From: Hormiphora californensis | Taxonomy: Eukaryota > Ctenophora > Tentaculata > Cydippida > Pleurobrachiidae | DNA length: 64,000 nt | NCBI GenBank assembly: GCA_020137815.1 | Contig: CM035360.1 | Coordinates: forward strand, 6,273,059-6,337,058 | Direction: 5' to 3' | Shown: positions 38,940 to 51,028 of the stretch, piece after piece | Layout: every line of letters begins with the position of its first letter | Position numbering within the stretch: the stretch's first letter is position 1 | Program-made: the position numbers and the translations under genes | Notes under the pieces: model-generated | Told to the model about the DNA's origin: nothing | The model's input: the letters and a program-made list of their open reading frames with translations, nothing else | Databases searched by the model: none

Positions 38940-41900
38940 ATGACAAATCGTTACGGTGGTCTCTGTAGCCTTATTTATGGTGCCTATTCCCTGCTTATCG
39001 TTATATCAGCACCCAACCCAGAGGCACTACAGACAACCAACCCAGCAACAACCCCTTATATCACATCTGGTAACTACACTAGCATTACAGAGTGGACTTC
39101 ACCTAGTCATGAGGAGGGCAATGGTACAACCACCCCGGTCGCACCTGAAAATGTGGAAGTGTCCGAATATGTTTCTACACCGATTCCAAGGGAAACAGGT
39201 AGTCCAGTCAGCGATTATAACAAGATAGGAACCACAGGTGTCCCTATTGTGAATCTGAAGACTCCTTCGCAGTCCAATGCAACGACTAATGGTATTTCTA
39301 GTGATAGGTTCACAACAGAGCCTTATTTTCCAAACAAGACGCCGACAGTTGCTCCTTCAGAGAACAAGACGACGCCAGTTGCTCCTTCAGAAAACAAGAC
39401 GGCGACAGTTGCTCCTTCAGAAAACAAGACGACGCCAGTTGCTTCTTCAGAAAACAAGACGACGTCAGTTGCTCCTTCAGAAAACAAGACGACGCCAGTT
39501 GCTCCTTCAGAAAACGAGACGACACCAGTTGCTCCTTCAGAAAACAAGACGACGCCAGTTGCTCCTTCAGAAAACAAGACAATGCCAGTAGCTCCTTCAG
39601 AAAACATGACTTCTATCGAAAGGGAAGTCACTGTTGTCCCTGTTTTAAAAAACGTCACTGTTTCAACTGAACCAGAATTGCCAACTTCTGCTGAAAACAT
39701 CAGTTATTCAGACGATAACGCCACGCTGCCTAAACAGAATGTGACCCTGCCGCAGAACGTCACGGGAGACTCGCTACACAATCTGACCACATTGAACGCA
39801 ACACAACAGGCCCAGCCAACCAAGAAGCCTACTGGTCCCCCAAAATATGTGACGCGATTTCCTCCTTATTATACGTATGTACCAAAAGGGCCGAGCGATT
39901 CTCCTAAAAATGGAACTGATCCACCGATGAATGGCACTGATCCACCGATAAATGGTACAGGTGTTCCAAAACTCCACACAGAATCTCCAAGAAACAGAAC
40001 AGATTCGGTGAAAAACGTGACAGAAGCTGCCGCTCCGATAACGGAATCAGCGGTCACGATACCTTTGACAACACAGGCACACAACAAAACCACTGAGGCG
40101 AAGCAGAAGATAACAACACCTAAAAAAGTGGAACCAACTCCGAAACCGACCACACAACCCCGTGTCACAACAAAGAGGAACCTGCCGACCACTGAAAACG
40201 TTCATACTCCAAAGAGGAAGCCTCGTCCACCGCCTCCCCTTCCTACCAACCCGCCTCCAAACCCAGCATGCCCACCTTGTGTAACTATCTCAACTGCTGA
40301 TGGAATAGAACTGAGGTTCTGCAACATTACAACTTGTTGGCTGCCCCGATTTGAACGGCACATTCGGTACCTCATTCTCTTCATCCCGGTCGGTATAACC
40401 GCTGCTGTATCTCTTTACGGTCTGTACCTACTTCTACCTGGACTGAACAAAGAGTTTTCTAAGGCCATCCCTAAATTCGAGGGTTCTAGATATCCGTGTC
40501 GGTGTTTTGGGAAGGCAGTCGCTTACTTCTGTAAGATGACATCACTGTTTTTTGGGGTCTACTTTATCACCATCTTCACCACTCTGTTCGATGTGTTCGA
40601 TGTTTACATGGACTTCTCAATGGGATTCAGGCTTGAGATGGGCGAGGTGATTGATGCTGGGATCTACCGGAACGAGTGGGTTATCAACCTCATTTATGTG
40701 TTTGCACTTCTTGGCCTTGTTAAGGTTGCAATCACACTGCACATTCTGCGGACCAAGAGGGATCATGTGTCCCTGTTTGCGGCTAAGAACCTCTGTTATA
40801 TTGTCGGGTTCCTCATGGAGGATTGCGGGGAGATGTTCCTGGAGTACTTTTTTATTGAGAATTATCTGACCCTGAAAGTTGGGACTCCCTGGTCCCTGCT
40901 AACACGAAATGCGATCTACTCCTTCCTATCCTCAAGGCTCCTCTTGTGGCACTTCCTGGAGGTGCTGAGGAAATGCTACTCAAAGGAATCCGACGCTCGA
41001 GGTGAATTTACGATACTTTCTCTAGTTGTAATCATGATGAAAACCCTGATATATCAGTGTTGTTATTACTGTTTACTGCAGAATACCATGACATAACTGT
41101 CTGTTTTAAATTTTGTTTTATGAGACAGGAATCCTAGCGGGTTGTAAAGCGCAGTACGGTCCGTGACATTACCGCCTGTTCTTCTTTTCAATCGAATAAT
41201 TGTTGACAATTTGAGTGACGTCAAAGCGTCACATTTCTTGATTAACAAACCCTAACTTCCAGGTATCATATTCTTCGGTACGTCAGTCCTTATTGGACTA
41301 GTATCACTCATGCGAACGACAAGTGCAATCTGCCAGACCCTCACCGGTCACGTCGAGGAGTCCTGTTTTAAGGTAATTAAGCAGAAGTTATACAGTTATA
41401 ATAAAGGAATTTCAGATTTCAGGTACTAGATACCGATCATAGTTAAATAGTATCCACAGCTGACATTCCTAATCAAGATTTTCCCTGTGTCTTCTAGGTG
41501 GTGAACGGAATGCTTATACAGAATCCCTTTGCAGTTGAATGCATGAAGAAAATCAACTACCCCATTTTCATGTTGACCTTCCTTCCCCTTATTCTAATAC
41601 CAGGTCAGTTTAAGATAGCACTTTTCTAGACGAGTTAGAATTGTTGTCACTTGTATTTTCTAAATCTGAACTAACGATAACCGTCAATTGAGGAGATATC
41701 AAAATCCTATCACACAATGATTCTACAGGTTGTATTATTTACTACTACAATTGGAACAACACCGATCCGAAGTGTCCTAAACTCGGTGAAACGCCCTCTC
41801 CACCGGACCGCAAGAAGGAGCCAACTATCATGGAAGTCTCAGAAGCGTTTTCATCTGTGGGTGGGCGATCCACACTTGCAGGGGCGTCACCTCCTGGTAC

Positions 41901-42516
41901 ACCCGGGCAAAACCCCCGGATCAAGTCACCCCCGGGGTCTGTACTAGTTATGCAGCCATCCGTGGCGTCTATGACAAGTCAGGCATCCCTCCAAATGCAG
42001 CCTGCATACACCATTGCAATGCCCCAGATCATACCCTGCCAGAACCCGTACCAGTTTATACCGATGATGGCACCCTACCCCTTCCAACAGGCAGGGTACC
42101 CCACCCTCCCTCATGGAGATACGACCATGAGGAGAACCAGGAGAGCCACCACTAACGGTGGTCTTCACCCTTACGAGTACGGCCATCACTCTACCCTGTA
42201 CCGGGAACAGAACGGAAGGCCGCATATCTACCAGAAACTCGGCCAAAACGCGTACTCAGAAGAAAATCTTATGGAGGAGGATCGGGAGTCACGGAGGAGC
42301 CACATTTACGAAACGATGGGAGGATTGAGAAGGTCAAGTTCAACCACAAACATTAGTCAGAAAGACCACCCCCAAGCTGGTAACTCGGCCATGGAGCAAC
42401 GATCACTTTACCGGTCTAAATCTGAGGCAAGCTTCCTGTCAAGGGATTCAAACACCCTGCCGAGATCTGTTGCTCACGTTCTATCTGGGAGTGCTTTAGA
42501 TGAAATTCATGTTTGA
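38940..42516 (+). CDS. Mucin-like multi-pass membrane protein, about 1021 residues
   Basis: Exons 38940-41001, 41263-41372, 41498-41603 and 41729-42516, all phase-consistent. The ATG at 38940 starts a hydrophobic signal (YGGLCSLIYGAYSLLIVISA); the ATG at 38904 adds 12 residues. A long extracellular Thr/Pro/Asn-rich stalk follows with about nine copies of a 10-residue unit (APSENKTTPV), each giving an N-glycosylation site NKT. Then CPPCVTISTADGIELRFCNI and about six membrane segments, e.g. YLILFIPVGITAAVSLYGLY, FFGVYFITIFTTLF, VINLIYVFALLGLVKVAI, IIFFGTSVLIGLVSL and IFMLTFLPLILIPGCIIYYY. A striking acidic motif MEDCGEMFLEYFFIEN sits in the fourth hydrophobic segment. The cytosolic tail of about 230 residues is Ser/Pro- and Tyr-rich. 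I do not recognise the family. Receptor, adhesion or transport roles are all possible. Confidence 0.85.
39340..39610. repeat. 30-bp coding minisatellite in the mucin stalk
   Basis: Nine head-to-tail 30-bp units of the GCTCCTTCAGAAAACAAGAC type encode APSENKT-TPV. Changes are mostly single bases, several of them silent. Confidence 0.9.
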
Positions 42517-42683
42517 TGAAATTAAAAACGATTTTTCGTAATAATTTGACAGATAATACTAGACGAAAAAAGCTTAGGTTCAGGACTCCCTGATATGTGT
42601 ATGTCTTATTAAAGACCGATAAAGCATGATGGATTGCAATTGGACTATGCATTTTTATTGTTTGTGCACATAATACGCATGTT

Positions 42684-43475
42684 AGTAGAGTCGATAACTA
42701 CATCGACCTCTCCCAATTGTTCCAGTTTTTGTCACATCTGTTTGGAGCCTCGACACGACCTCTAAACAGGTGTTACTTTTTCACAAACTGTTTTCATCTT
42801 GGTGTAATCAGCAGTTGAAATGTTGCTAATCATAACAAAAACCTGACTAAATTTTTTCAACTTGGGGTAAAACCATGGGTGTCAAAAGTTAGCTCTAGGT
42901 CCCCTGAGTAACCATCCGGAGACTCTAAGAGATATTTCAAGCCGTTCTCCCGTAATCATTAATCCCGGTGGAGAAAAAAATACAATGCGGACGTACGTGA
43001 GCGCTGGCAGGCTGTTTACATGTTATTGTATGTCTCTCACTCTCTCTGGAAAAACCGCACGTGCGGTTGCGCCGCGCGAGATAACTCTTTCTCAAGGGGG
43101 AGAAAAGAGAGAGACGCACATTAACGTTATACATTAAAGTTGAGGTTGTAGGCAATTGCACGTACGTCCATACTCAAATATGTGCTCTACCGGGATTAAT
43201 GATTACAGGAGAACGGCTTGAAATATCTCTTAGAGTCTCCGGATGGTTACTCAGGGGACTTAGAGCTAACTTTTGACACCCATGGTTTTACCCCAAGTTG
43301 AAAAAATTTAGTCAGGTTTTTGTTATGATTAGCAACATTTCAACTGCTGATTACACCAAGATGAAAACAGTTTGTGAAAAAGTAACACCTGTTTAGAGGT
43401 CGTGTCGAGGCTCCAAACAGATGTGACAAAAACTGGAACAATTGGGAGAGGTCGATGTAGTTATCGACTCTACTA
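42684..43475. mobile_element. 792-bp foldback element with TA ends
   Basis: Arms of roughly 290 bp (42684-42972 and 43187-43475) are near-perfect reverse complements. The outermost sequence is TAGTAGAGTCGATAACTACA, so a TA duplication is plausible. The spacer contains shorter inverted matches around GGACGTACGTG. No transposase frame. Confidence 0.75.
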
Positions 43476-43733
43476 TGTTGTTTCTTCTTTTGACTAAACA
43501 ATGACGATTTGTTTACATATTAATATTATTCTCCGCTTTCAAGACACCATTTCAGATAGCTTGCAGGCATGGCCAATGGGCAAGAAACAAGAAGTGTGTA
43601 ATTGAAAGAGATTCGCTCCAAAATAATTTGAATTCTGATACTCATAGTATTACTATCCGAATGTTTAGTGGGTTTAAATGTAAGGGTGTGTTACACTTTC
43701 CAGGCGTGTTACACGTTTGGCGTGTTACACGTT

Positions 43734-45473
43734 TGGGATGGGAATGGTTGTGTGATGTGTGTCGTTGCTGCCAACTTCCACCGCTCACATGACAAGTCCG
43801 ATCAGTCCACCTCCCCGTGGTCCATCCTGGGTCATGCTAAGAGACTGAGGGGCAATGCGGCGTGTCGTGCTAGCAACTCGTCACGCTTTAAAATCTTGCT
43901 ACGAATCTCTCGGTGTCCTCCTCAAATTTGGCGTCGGTGAAAGCTGGCAAGCACCTTATTCCGGACAGCGAGGTTAGGGTGACCAGAGGACGGGAGGAGG
44001 GTAAAGCTGGGTCAGGTGATTCGGGGCCCTCCGACCTGATGGGAGTCTCGGATCTGGTGTCATTCAATCGCAGAGTTATTTCTGGCCAACACATCCCTGG
44101 TGTGGCCGCTCCGGGTTCTTTTAGTTCCTTTAGTTCTTTTAAGCCAATTAATGCAGTCCGTAATCATTTTCATCTGGCAACTTGGAATGTTTTATCTCTA
44201 CAGTCATCATCCTCTAAGTTGTACGAATTATCAAACGCAGTTTCATCTTTCCAACTTGACGTTTTGCTTCTCACAGAAACGCACTGGCCTGGTACGGAGG
44301 TTATGACCCTGGATAACGGGCATCTTACTCTGGCAGCCGCATTTCGCCATTATGGTCTTCCAGAGAAGTATGTCCGGATAATTCGAGCATTCTTTGACGG
44401 TACTATGAGTGCAGTGAAACATGACGGGGAGCTCTCCAGCTGGTTCAGTGTCCTCAGTGGTACCGGTCAGGGCGACATTCAGGGTCCACCAGTCTTCAAC
44501 ATCGTGATTAACTGGGCGGCTCAGCTCGCTGAGTCCAACAAGACGGTCTCTAGGGGTCTCACTCTTCATGGCGCTGAGAGTGATGGGGGTGGAGAATGGA
44601 TCTTGGATCTCGATTATGCTGATGACATGGCTGTAATGGATGATACTGAGGAAGGGCTCCAGGAGTCAACAAATTTGCTGGTAAAATACGCAGGGTACGC
44701 TGGTCTGAAGATTAATGCGAAGAAGACCAAAGTTGTGGCTTTTTCAAAGGGTCTTAGCCAGCGCCCATTTTCAGAGGCGGATACGGTCAGCATCTCTGTG
44801 GAGGGTAATCCGGTTGAGCAGGTTTCCAGTTTTACCTATCTCGGATCGGCGTTGTCCTCTGACGTTACCATCGACAAGGAGCTTGGTATCAGGATAGGGA
44901 AGGCTTACAGTGCATTCAGTATGCTTTGTAGGATCTGGTACAACCGTAACATCAGGACCTGTACCAAGATCAGGATATACAGAGCTGCTGTTCTGACAGT
45001 TCTTCTCTATGGTTGTGAGGCCTGGACAACTACTCAGGTCCAAGATCGCCGGGTGGAGGCGTTCCACCAACGGTGCCTGCGTAGAATCCTGAGAATACAG
45101 TGGTTTAGGAGAGTATCTAACAGGGAGGTACTGGAGAGGGCGGGGATAGAACCAATCTCGAAGTTCATTGGCAATGGGAGACTCCGCTGGTTTGGACACC
45201 TGATTAGAATGCCTGAGGGTAGGGTGCCCAACAAACTCTACCACTGGGTGCCTAGTCATGGGAGACGTTCCAGAGGAAGACCGCGTAAAACCTGGTCCTC
45301 CTGTGTGCTGAATGATTATCGAGACGCTACGGGTCAATCCCAGTCTCTCCGTGCAATTACTAACACTGCAGAGAACAGAAATGAGTGGAGACAGCTCACG
45401 TCATTACGAGCGAGGATACTTGGAGCCGGCCACTCGAATGATTGAGGAGACCGTACCAAGTACAAGTAAGTAA
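43734..45473 (+). mobile_element. Internally deleted non-LTR retrotransposon (LINE)
   Basis: Flanked by a perfect 12-bp target-site duplication GTGTTACACGTT (43722-43733 and 45474-45485). It has a short 5' leader, one open frame and a tail of AAGTAAGTAAGT-type repeats instead of poly(A), as in RTE- and CR1-like LINEs. The length of about 1.74 kb is roughly half of a full element, because most of the endonuclease and the N-terminal reverse-transcriptase part is missing. Confidence 0.85.
43913..45445 (+). CDS. LINE ORF: endonuclease start fused to reverse transcriptase
   Basis: 510 residues without a stop. Residues of about 85-125 match the beginning of an APE-type endonuclease (HLATWNVLSL.., LDVLLLTETHWPG). 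The frame then jumps, at about residue 135, straight into the middle of a reverse transcriptase (FRHYGLPEKYVRIIRAFFDG, SGTGQGDIQGPPVFNIVINW, LDYADDMAVM with the catalytic YADD, AGLKINAKKTKV). The C-terminal region is typical of RTE-like elements (VLLYGCEAWTTT, RRILRIQWFRRVSN, RLRWFGHLIRMPEGR). The loss removes most of the endonuclease and the RT fingers yet keeps frame, so this protein should be inactive. Confidence 0.85.
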   Translation: MSSSNLASVKAGKHLIPDSEVRVTRGREEGKAGSGDSGPSDLMGVSDLVSFNRRVISGQHIPGVAAPGSFSSFSSFKPINAVRNHFHLATWNVLSLQSSSSKLYELSNAVSSFQLDVLLLTETHWPGTEVMTLDNGHLTLAAAFRHYGLPEKYVRIIRAFFDGTMSAVKHDGELSSWFSVLSGTGQGDIQGPPVFNIVINWAAQLAESNKTVSRGLTLHGAESDGGGEWILDLDYADDMAVMDDTEEGLQESTNLLVKYAGYAGLKINAKKTKVVAFSKGLSQRPFSEADTVSISVEGNPVEQVSSFTYLGSALSSDVTIDKELGIRIGKAYSAFSMLCRIWYNRNIRTCTKIRIYRAAVLTVLLYGCEAWTTTQVQDRRVEAFHQRCLRRILRIQWFRRVSNREVLERAGIEPISKFIGNGRLRWFGHLIRMPEGRVPNKLYHWVPSHGRRSRGRPRKTWSSCVLNDYRDATGQSQSLRAITNTAENRNEWRQLTSLRARILGAGHSND

Positions 45474-45485
45474 GTGTTACACGTT

Positions 45486-46896
45486 CCAGCCTCGTCCACA
45501 GTCCAGCAGTGACCGAGAACAACATGCCAGGGAGCTCAGGAGCTCTGCTTCTCAAAATTCCCAATCAATCAAGCCTGGAAAGTGTAATTATTTCTCATTT
45601 ATTTCAAAGAGGAAACGAGAGCCGTGGTCGGTGCATCGGCCTGACAGCTTCTTTCCGAGCAACGGAATATGGCCAAAAATGTCCAAAAAAGTGTGAATTT
45701 TATTTTCCGTGTCTGCCGCAAGAGTTTCAAAATATTTTTTACGCTGCATTACCCAAATGCGCGTCGTAATCCAGTGCGCGCGCGTTGCAATTTAAAAACT
45801 TGAAACATGACCGCAACGAGGGGACTGGAGGGAATGCCGCGCGCGCGTTTGGCCTGATCCCGGCCGGGTCGAAGATAACTTTGCGGTCGAAAAAACGGCG
45901 GTGCTTATAACTTTGGCTCCTGAAGTCCGTTTGACTTGATTCTTTCACCAGTTGTTAGATCTGACGATTATCTACCTTGCTGTTTTTGAGAGAAGTTAAT
46001 TGGACTTAAGGAGGCTGAGCAATAGCCGTTGAAAGATGGGTTGTTTTCAAAAAGTGACGTCACAGATTCTTGCAGGGACACCTTTTTAAAAATTTCATTC
46101 AAATTTTGATTTTACCGCACTCGATTTTGCGGAGTTTGGTTCATATCTCCTGTTCCTGATAAGATAGAGACCTGAAACCGGTTGCATTTGAAAGCTGTTA
46201 TCTTCCTCTTTCCAACGCTACCAAAACGATTTCTGTACCTTATCTGGAACCGGAGATATGATTGATTATGTATTCCCCCCTAGCGCGGTATTCCCTCCAG
46301 GCCCCTTATATTATATTATAAGGGGCCTGCAACGTATGCCAACGAAAAATGGGAACAACCCCCAAAATCGAGCTGTCTGCCGTTTCCTTTCGTTTTCTCG
46401 GTTGTTAATGCATAAATTAATAAGCGTGTAGGATACATCATAAACGAGCTGAAAGTTGTTTTAAGTGATTTTTCACAAGTTTACGAATTACGGTCATTGC
46501 CTGAAGGCTGAAAGTTTCACTTAATTAGACTTTAAACAGGACAGATCAGCGATGACATCCATACGACGAACTCCATGAGCAAGAATTGTTGTATGTGCTA
46601 CAGTCCCATCAAATCGTGTCAGAAGGGACTGCAGCAGCGTATGCCAACCGGCAACGAGATAAAAAAATAGATCCGATAACCGATTTTTGCTATCGCCTCT
46701 GATATCAACGCTGAAAAAGGTGCAAGTTTCGATTCATCTCTTGCTGCTCTAGTTAATTTTGTTCACAAACAAATTTTCCTCGTCAAATTAAAAACCATGC
46801 ATTTTCAAAGAATAAAATGATCACGAGAAAGAAAAAGAGAACAATATTACATTTAATTTTACACACATCAAGTTTCTAGACAAATAAGAGTGTATG
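45486..46896. other. Intergenic region, no gene seen
   Basis: Contains GC-rich patches (45770-45880) and an 11-bp stem hairpin near 46300-46327 (GGCCCCTTATA and its complement). No supported coding sequence. Confidence 0.55.
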
Positions 46897-47976
46897 CTAG
46901 TCCGCTTCAACTATCACAGTTTCTGACATCACCCTCTGTATGGGCTCTACCTTCCGTGACATTGCCTTCATCGAGTAGTTCATTCTTCTTACCGTCTGGA
47001 CCGTGCTCATCAGGTCTTCAACCTGAGTTTTACCCATCCATTTATATACTGTGTTCCATATGAACCTCTTGAATCGTCCATTAGTCAGGGTATAGATAAT
47101 TGGGTTGCACGCTACGTTGACATAGTACAATTCCACCTGGAGGATATAAAACCAGCTGGGCATGGGCACAGTTAACACTTGCAACATGGCCCTGAGACAG
47201 AGGGGTGTGACTGATATAACAAACACCCATGATACAGCTGATACAGTGATGACTGCGTTCCTACTGATAGCTGCCTTCTTCCCAGCCTTCTTCGCAGTGT
47301 ATTTGCTGGCTATGTAGAGAATTGTCAGGTTGCTAACTATGATTAGAAGGACCGGTAGACCCCCGAATAGGGTGACACATGTTATGGTGTATGCGAGCTG
47401 GGACCTGTCTGCTGATAGTCCACTTGTATTGCACGCCAGGATATACGGGTCAAAGAATGTATATTGTCCCATTATAAAGACAGCGTTAACAACAAATAGG
47501 ATACTCAAACCCCACACTCCCGCCATGATCTTTTTCCCGTGACTCTTGCCCAGGTTTTGTGCAGTGAACGGTTTCAACAGCACGAACACCCTGTAACTTG
47601 AGATCAACACCAGGGTTATTAGTTCACAGAATGTGGGTATGTAGCCCACCATACCCTGAATAAAACACATCGCTGTACCCAGAACCCATTTCCGGGTGAT
47701 CAGAGTGATGAGAATGGTAGTGCCGGAGAGGAAGGCGATAATGAAATCAGTGAATGCCAGATGTTCCAGGAAGATGAGAGATACAGAATCCATGCTGATT
47801 GCGTTGAATTTGAGGGTTCCATACAGGACGATAGCATTTCCAAACAGTGCTAGGAGGAGCACTGGTAGGTGGTATACGATTAGCACCACATAGGCCCACT
47901 CGTGAAAGTTGAGGTAGTCGTTGATGTCTGTTATCTTGGTTTGGTTTGCTGTATCCACGAATATCAGGTCAGGCAT
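46897..47976 (-). CDS. Class A GPCR, orphan, single exon
   Basis: Intronless, 359 residues, with seven hydrophobic segments. TM1 has LLALFGNAIVLYG (GN motif) and TM2 LEHLAFTDFIIAF (LAxxD). The TM3 cysteine is in TAMCFIQGMVGY, with SSYRVFV in place of DRY. Loop 2 has the matching Cys (YILACNTSG). TM6 lacks the CWxP motif (VSWVFVISVTPLC), and TM7 is VNVACNPIIYTLTNGRFKRF with an intact NPxxY. The cytosolic tail is basic then Ser/Thr-rich. N-glycosylation sites (NQT) lie near the N-terminus. The start is the first ATG of the open frame. A LKFNA sequence after TM1 is shared with the GPCR at 8.2-9.4 kb, suggesting they belong to one lineage-specific family. Ligand unknown. Confidence 0.9.
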   Translation of the reverse strand: MPDLIFVDTANQTKITDINDYLNFHEWAYVVLIVYHLPVLLLALFGNAIVLYGTLKFNAISMDSVSLIFLEHLAFTDFIIAFLSGTTILITLITRKWVLGTAMCFIQGMVGYIPTFCELITLVLISSYRVFVLLKPFTAQNLGKSHGKKIMAGVWGLSILFVVNAVFIMGQYTFFDPYILACNTSGLSADRSQLAYTITCVTLFGGLPVLLIIVSNLTILYIASKYTAKKAGKKAAISRNAVITVSAVSWVFVISVTPLCLRAMLQVLTVPMPSWFYILQVELYYVNVACNPIIYTLTNGRFKRFIWNTVYKWMGKTQVEDLMSTVQTVRRMNYSMKAMSRKVEPIQRVMSETVIVEAD

Positions 47977-48815
47977 GGCTAGGTGCTAGGTGGGAATAGT
48001 TGGAGTTAGGGGAGTTGAGGAGAATGGGAATAGTTTGGGGCTCAAAGGTTTGTTTTGTTTTCAAACTGATCATTACTCTCCCATCTCTTACTCTTACACA
48101 AGTTATATGCAGGGGCATGTGCTCAACAACCACGTAGGACATGTTCAATTAAACAGCTCCTAGTTCACTGTTTACTAAAGTTTCACTGTTAACTATAGTT
48201 CATGGGGCGTGCTCTCTTTCGTTCATCCATCACCCCACTCTCTTTATGTTATGTAAGGAATCCTGCAACGTTCTTTTCCAGCATAAACACAACGCATAAT
48301 ATTGTTCTCTCCACTCGACACTGCATGTTAAATTATTACTGCAGTGTACGTGATGTCCAGCGAAGAACAGAGTTTAAGTTTTCTCACCAGGAACTTTGCT
48401 CTAAAGATCGTTTTGACTCTTTTTGTTAAATGTTTTGTCTCTCTCACTCCCTACCTCTATCCATATCTCTCTTTCTCTCCCTGTCTCTCTCTCTCTCTCT
48501 CACTCCCTACCTCTCTCCCTCGGTTAAATGCTCTGTCATCAGTTAATTTTATCATAATTACTCAGTGAAGGAATATGTGTGTTTGACATTTTGACAAGCC
48601 TATGTAAAATATGTTGACTGTTGATATAGTGTACCTATTTAAGCCTGATAATAACGTGCCTATACCCTCCTGAGACTAAAGGAAGACCACCAATCAATAA
48701 TGTAAATATATTCAACCTTAGTCTCTAACCAAATGTAACCAAATGTATCCAACTCTAACCAATTCTTTCCAATTCAAACCAAATGTAACCAGATCTCTCC
48801 AAGTTAGCCGGTAGT
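47977..48815. other. Divergent intergenic region
   Basis: No gene. Pyrimidine-rich tract at 48440-48520 and a run of imperfect AACCAAATGTAACCAA-like repeats at 48720-48795 just before the ABHD-like start. Confidence 0.55.
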
Positions 48816-49695
48816 ATGACAAGTGTTACTCAAGTTGCAGCCACCGCTCTTTTTGGTCTCTCCGCTTATCTCTTTCCCGGACAAGTGGTCCGAGTTAGAT
48901 CTGTTATAATTTACACCGTCGCTCACATACTATTTAATTTCGTTAAGGTAAGATCTCTAGTCGCTCACTAACTACTATTTAATGAGAGATCTCTAATGTA
49001 AGGTGCGTGGGTGGGGGTACATGTGTATCTGGTGGAAATTCAGTAGACCCCCACATCACCTTTTTACCATTACACGCCCCACTCTTGCGGCAATCTGTGC
49101 TAAACTGCACCGTCTGTAAAGTGCGGCTAACTATGTGCACTGGGCAAACAATTCAAGAGATACATATCAGATCTAAATAGCTCTACAACACCCCCCCCCC
49201 CACCATAAAACAAGTACCCCCTCTCCAAACAACTCAAGAGTTACAGGGATAGGTATAAGAGATTAAATAACTGTTACAGATCGAACTAAGTACCTCCTCC
49301 CTTAACAAGCCCCCTGTTATAAATTACTCGTGTGTCACTGTCAGATGTTGCCCAGGGTGACTTATAATAAAATCTGCAAGATTCCTGGGGCTCCACTGAG
49401 GCATGAAACTACCTTGAATTTCTCTCCTACACAAATACTACTCTCAATTTAATTTCAACTCAGTTAATAAACCTCTCCTCTGACCTCTCTCACCCACCAA
49501 TATACAACCCACACTCTCCCTACAGACATCAAAACAACCAGAGTTGCTTGGTAACGGGAGACTCCGTCAAGTTATTGAAGAATGCAGCAAAGTCCTAAAT
49601 TCTACCTACTACCCAACTCCATGGTGTGTGGGACCACATCTCCAATCAATCGTCAGGGTCTTCCTACAGAACGTCCCCCGAACTAGACTAGAAAG
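48816..49695 (+). CDS. ABHD1/ABHD3-like alpha/beta hydrolase, 5' exons only
   Basis: Two exons, 48816-48947 and 49526-49695, both bounded by good splice sites and ending in phase 2, so the gene must continue. The first encodes an N-terminal membrane anchor (FGLSAYLFPG.., SVIIYTVAHILFNFVK). The second has LRQVIEECSKVLNSTYYPTP followed by WCVGPHLQSIVRVFLQ, which corresponds to the conserved segment YYPTxWCxxxxxQT before the catalytic domain of ABHD1/2/3 (YheT-like) lipases. Those proteins hydrolyse phospholipids or esters at ER-type membranes. I found no exon with the GxSxGG nucleophile before the sequence turns into microsatellite and then the suspect block at 52 kb. The gene is either truncated or its remaining exons are missing from the assembly. 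Confidence 0.6.
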
Positions 49696-50536
49696 GTAAT
49701 TGTGACATCACAACATTTGATATACTGCAGTATAGTAAACGGTTGGTACTAGATGGTCTGCTTCCCCCTTCTCGCTATACCTCCCTCTCGTTTGGAGCAG
49801 ACTATCAAAGTCAACAGTAAAGCAGAATACAAAAACTGAGCACATGGCAGCTGGGCAAGCACATATAATGAAGCTCTGCGTATAAAATGTGTCTCTAGAC
49901 AGCTATTATACACGTGTACGTTATAATACCATAAACCTAGATGCTAATAAATATACAGAACCACCACGGGTATATAATGCACATAGAATGGTGTTATGTG
50001 ACGTGTTGTCAAAACTAATTCACATGAGGTAGGAAGCAAAATAAAATGAGAGTTTCATGATGAGCCGCTAATGAAATATATTGATGAACTATTTTGATGA
50101 ATCTATTAGGCCGGGTATAATAGGAGACATGGTGAGATGATCAAGGCCACGACACGCACACTGGTCTGGCCAAACGCACACTGTGTGATCGGGCCGGTTG
50201 TAACTTTTGGCTAAATCATTTAATTCTGTCGCGATAATTGTTAGCTTGTTCTCAAGCTGCTCTGATTTTACTATCGGATGTCATGGTTATTCTGGATTCC
50301 ACCTGAATCGATTTGAGAATTGCCTGATGATAATGATTACAACTGGTCTGATGATTTTAATAATGTCTCATCTCTCTGCATGGTAAAATAGAAACAGCTG
50401 GAATTTAGTTGCTCCACCTGCTGGTGAAATAAAATTTCCCATTTTCCCAAGAGTTACTTGGGGTGTTGGTGGTGTCTGTGTGCAAATGCACTATTGGTGT
50501 ACACACGGTGCTTCCTGCACCAGGCACCGGGCACTA

Positions 50537-50815
<279 letters not shown>

Positions 50816-50936
50816 ACTTCAATTTATATTGCTCGGGTATCCAATCTAGCACTACACGCATATGAAGCTCTCCAGAGAAACGACGGAAGAGCAGTTTGAT
50901 CATTTCCTCAAGTTCCAGTTTACACAAGCAACAAAG

Positions 50937-50958
50937 AAAGAGAGAGCGAGAGAGAGAG

Positions 50959-51025
<67 letters not shown>

Positions 51026-51028
51026 GAT
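50937..51028. repeat. (GA)n microsatellite
   Basis: About 90 bp of GA, in opposite sense to the CT tract 120 bp upstream. Confidence 0.95.
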
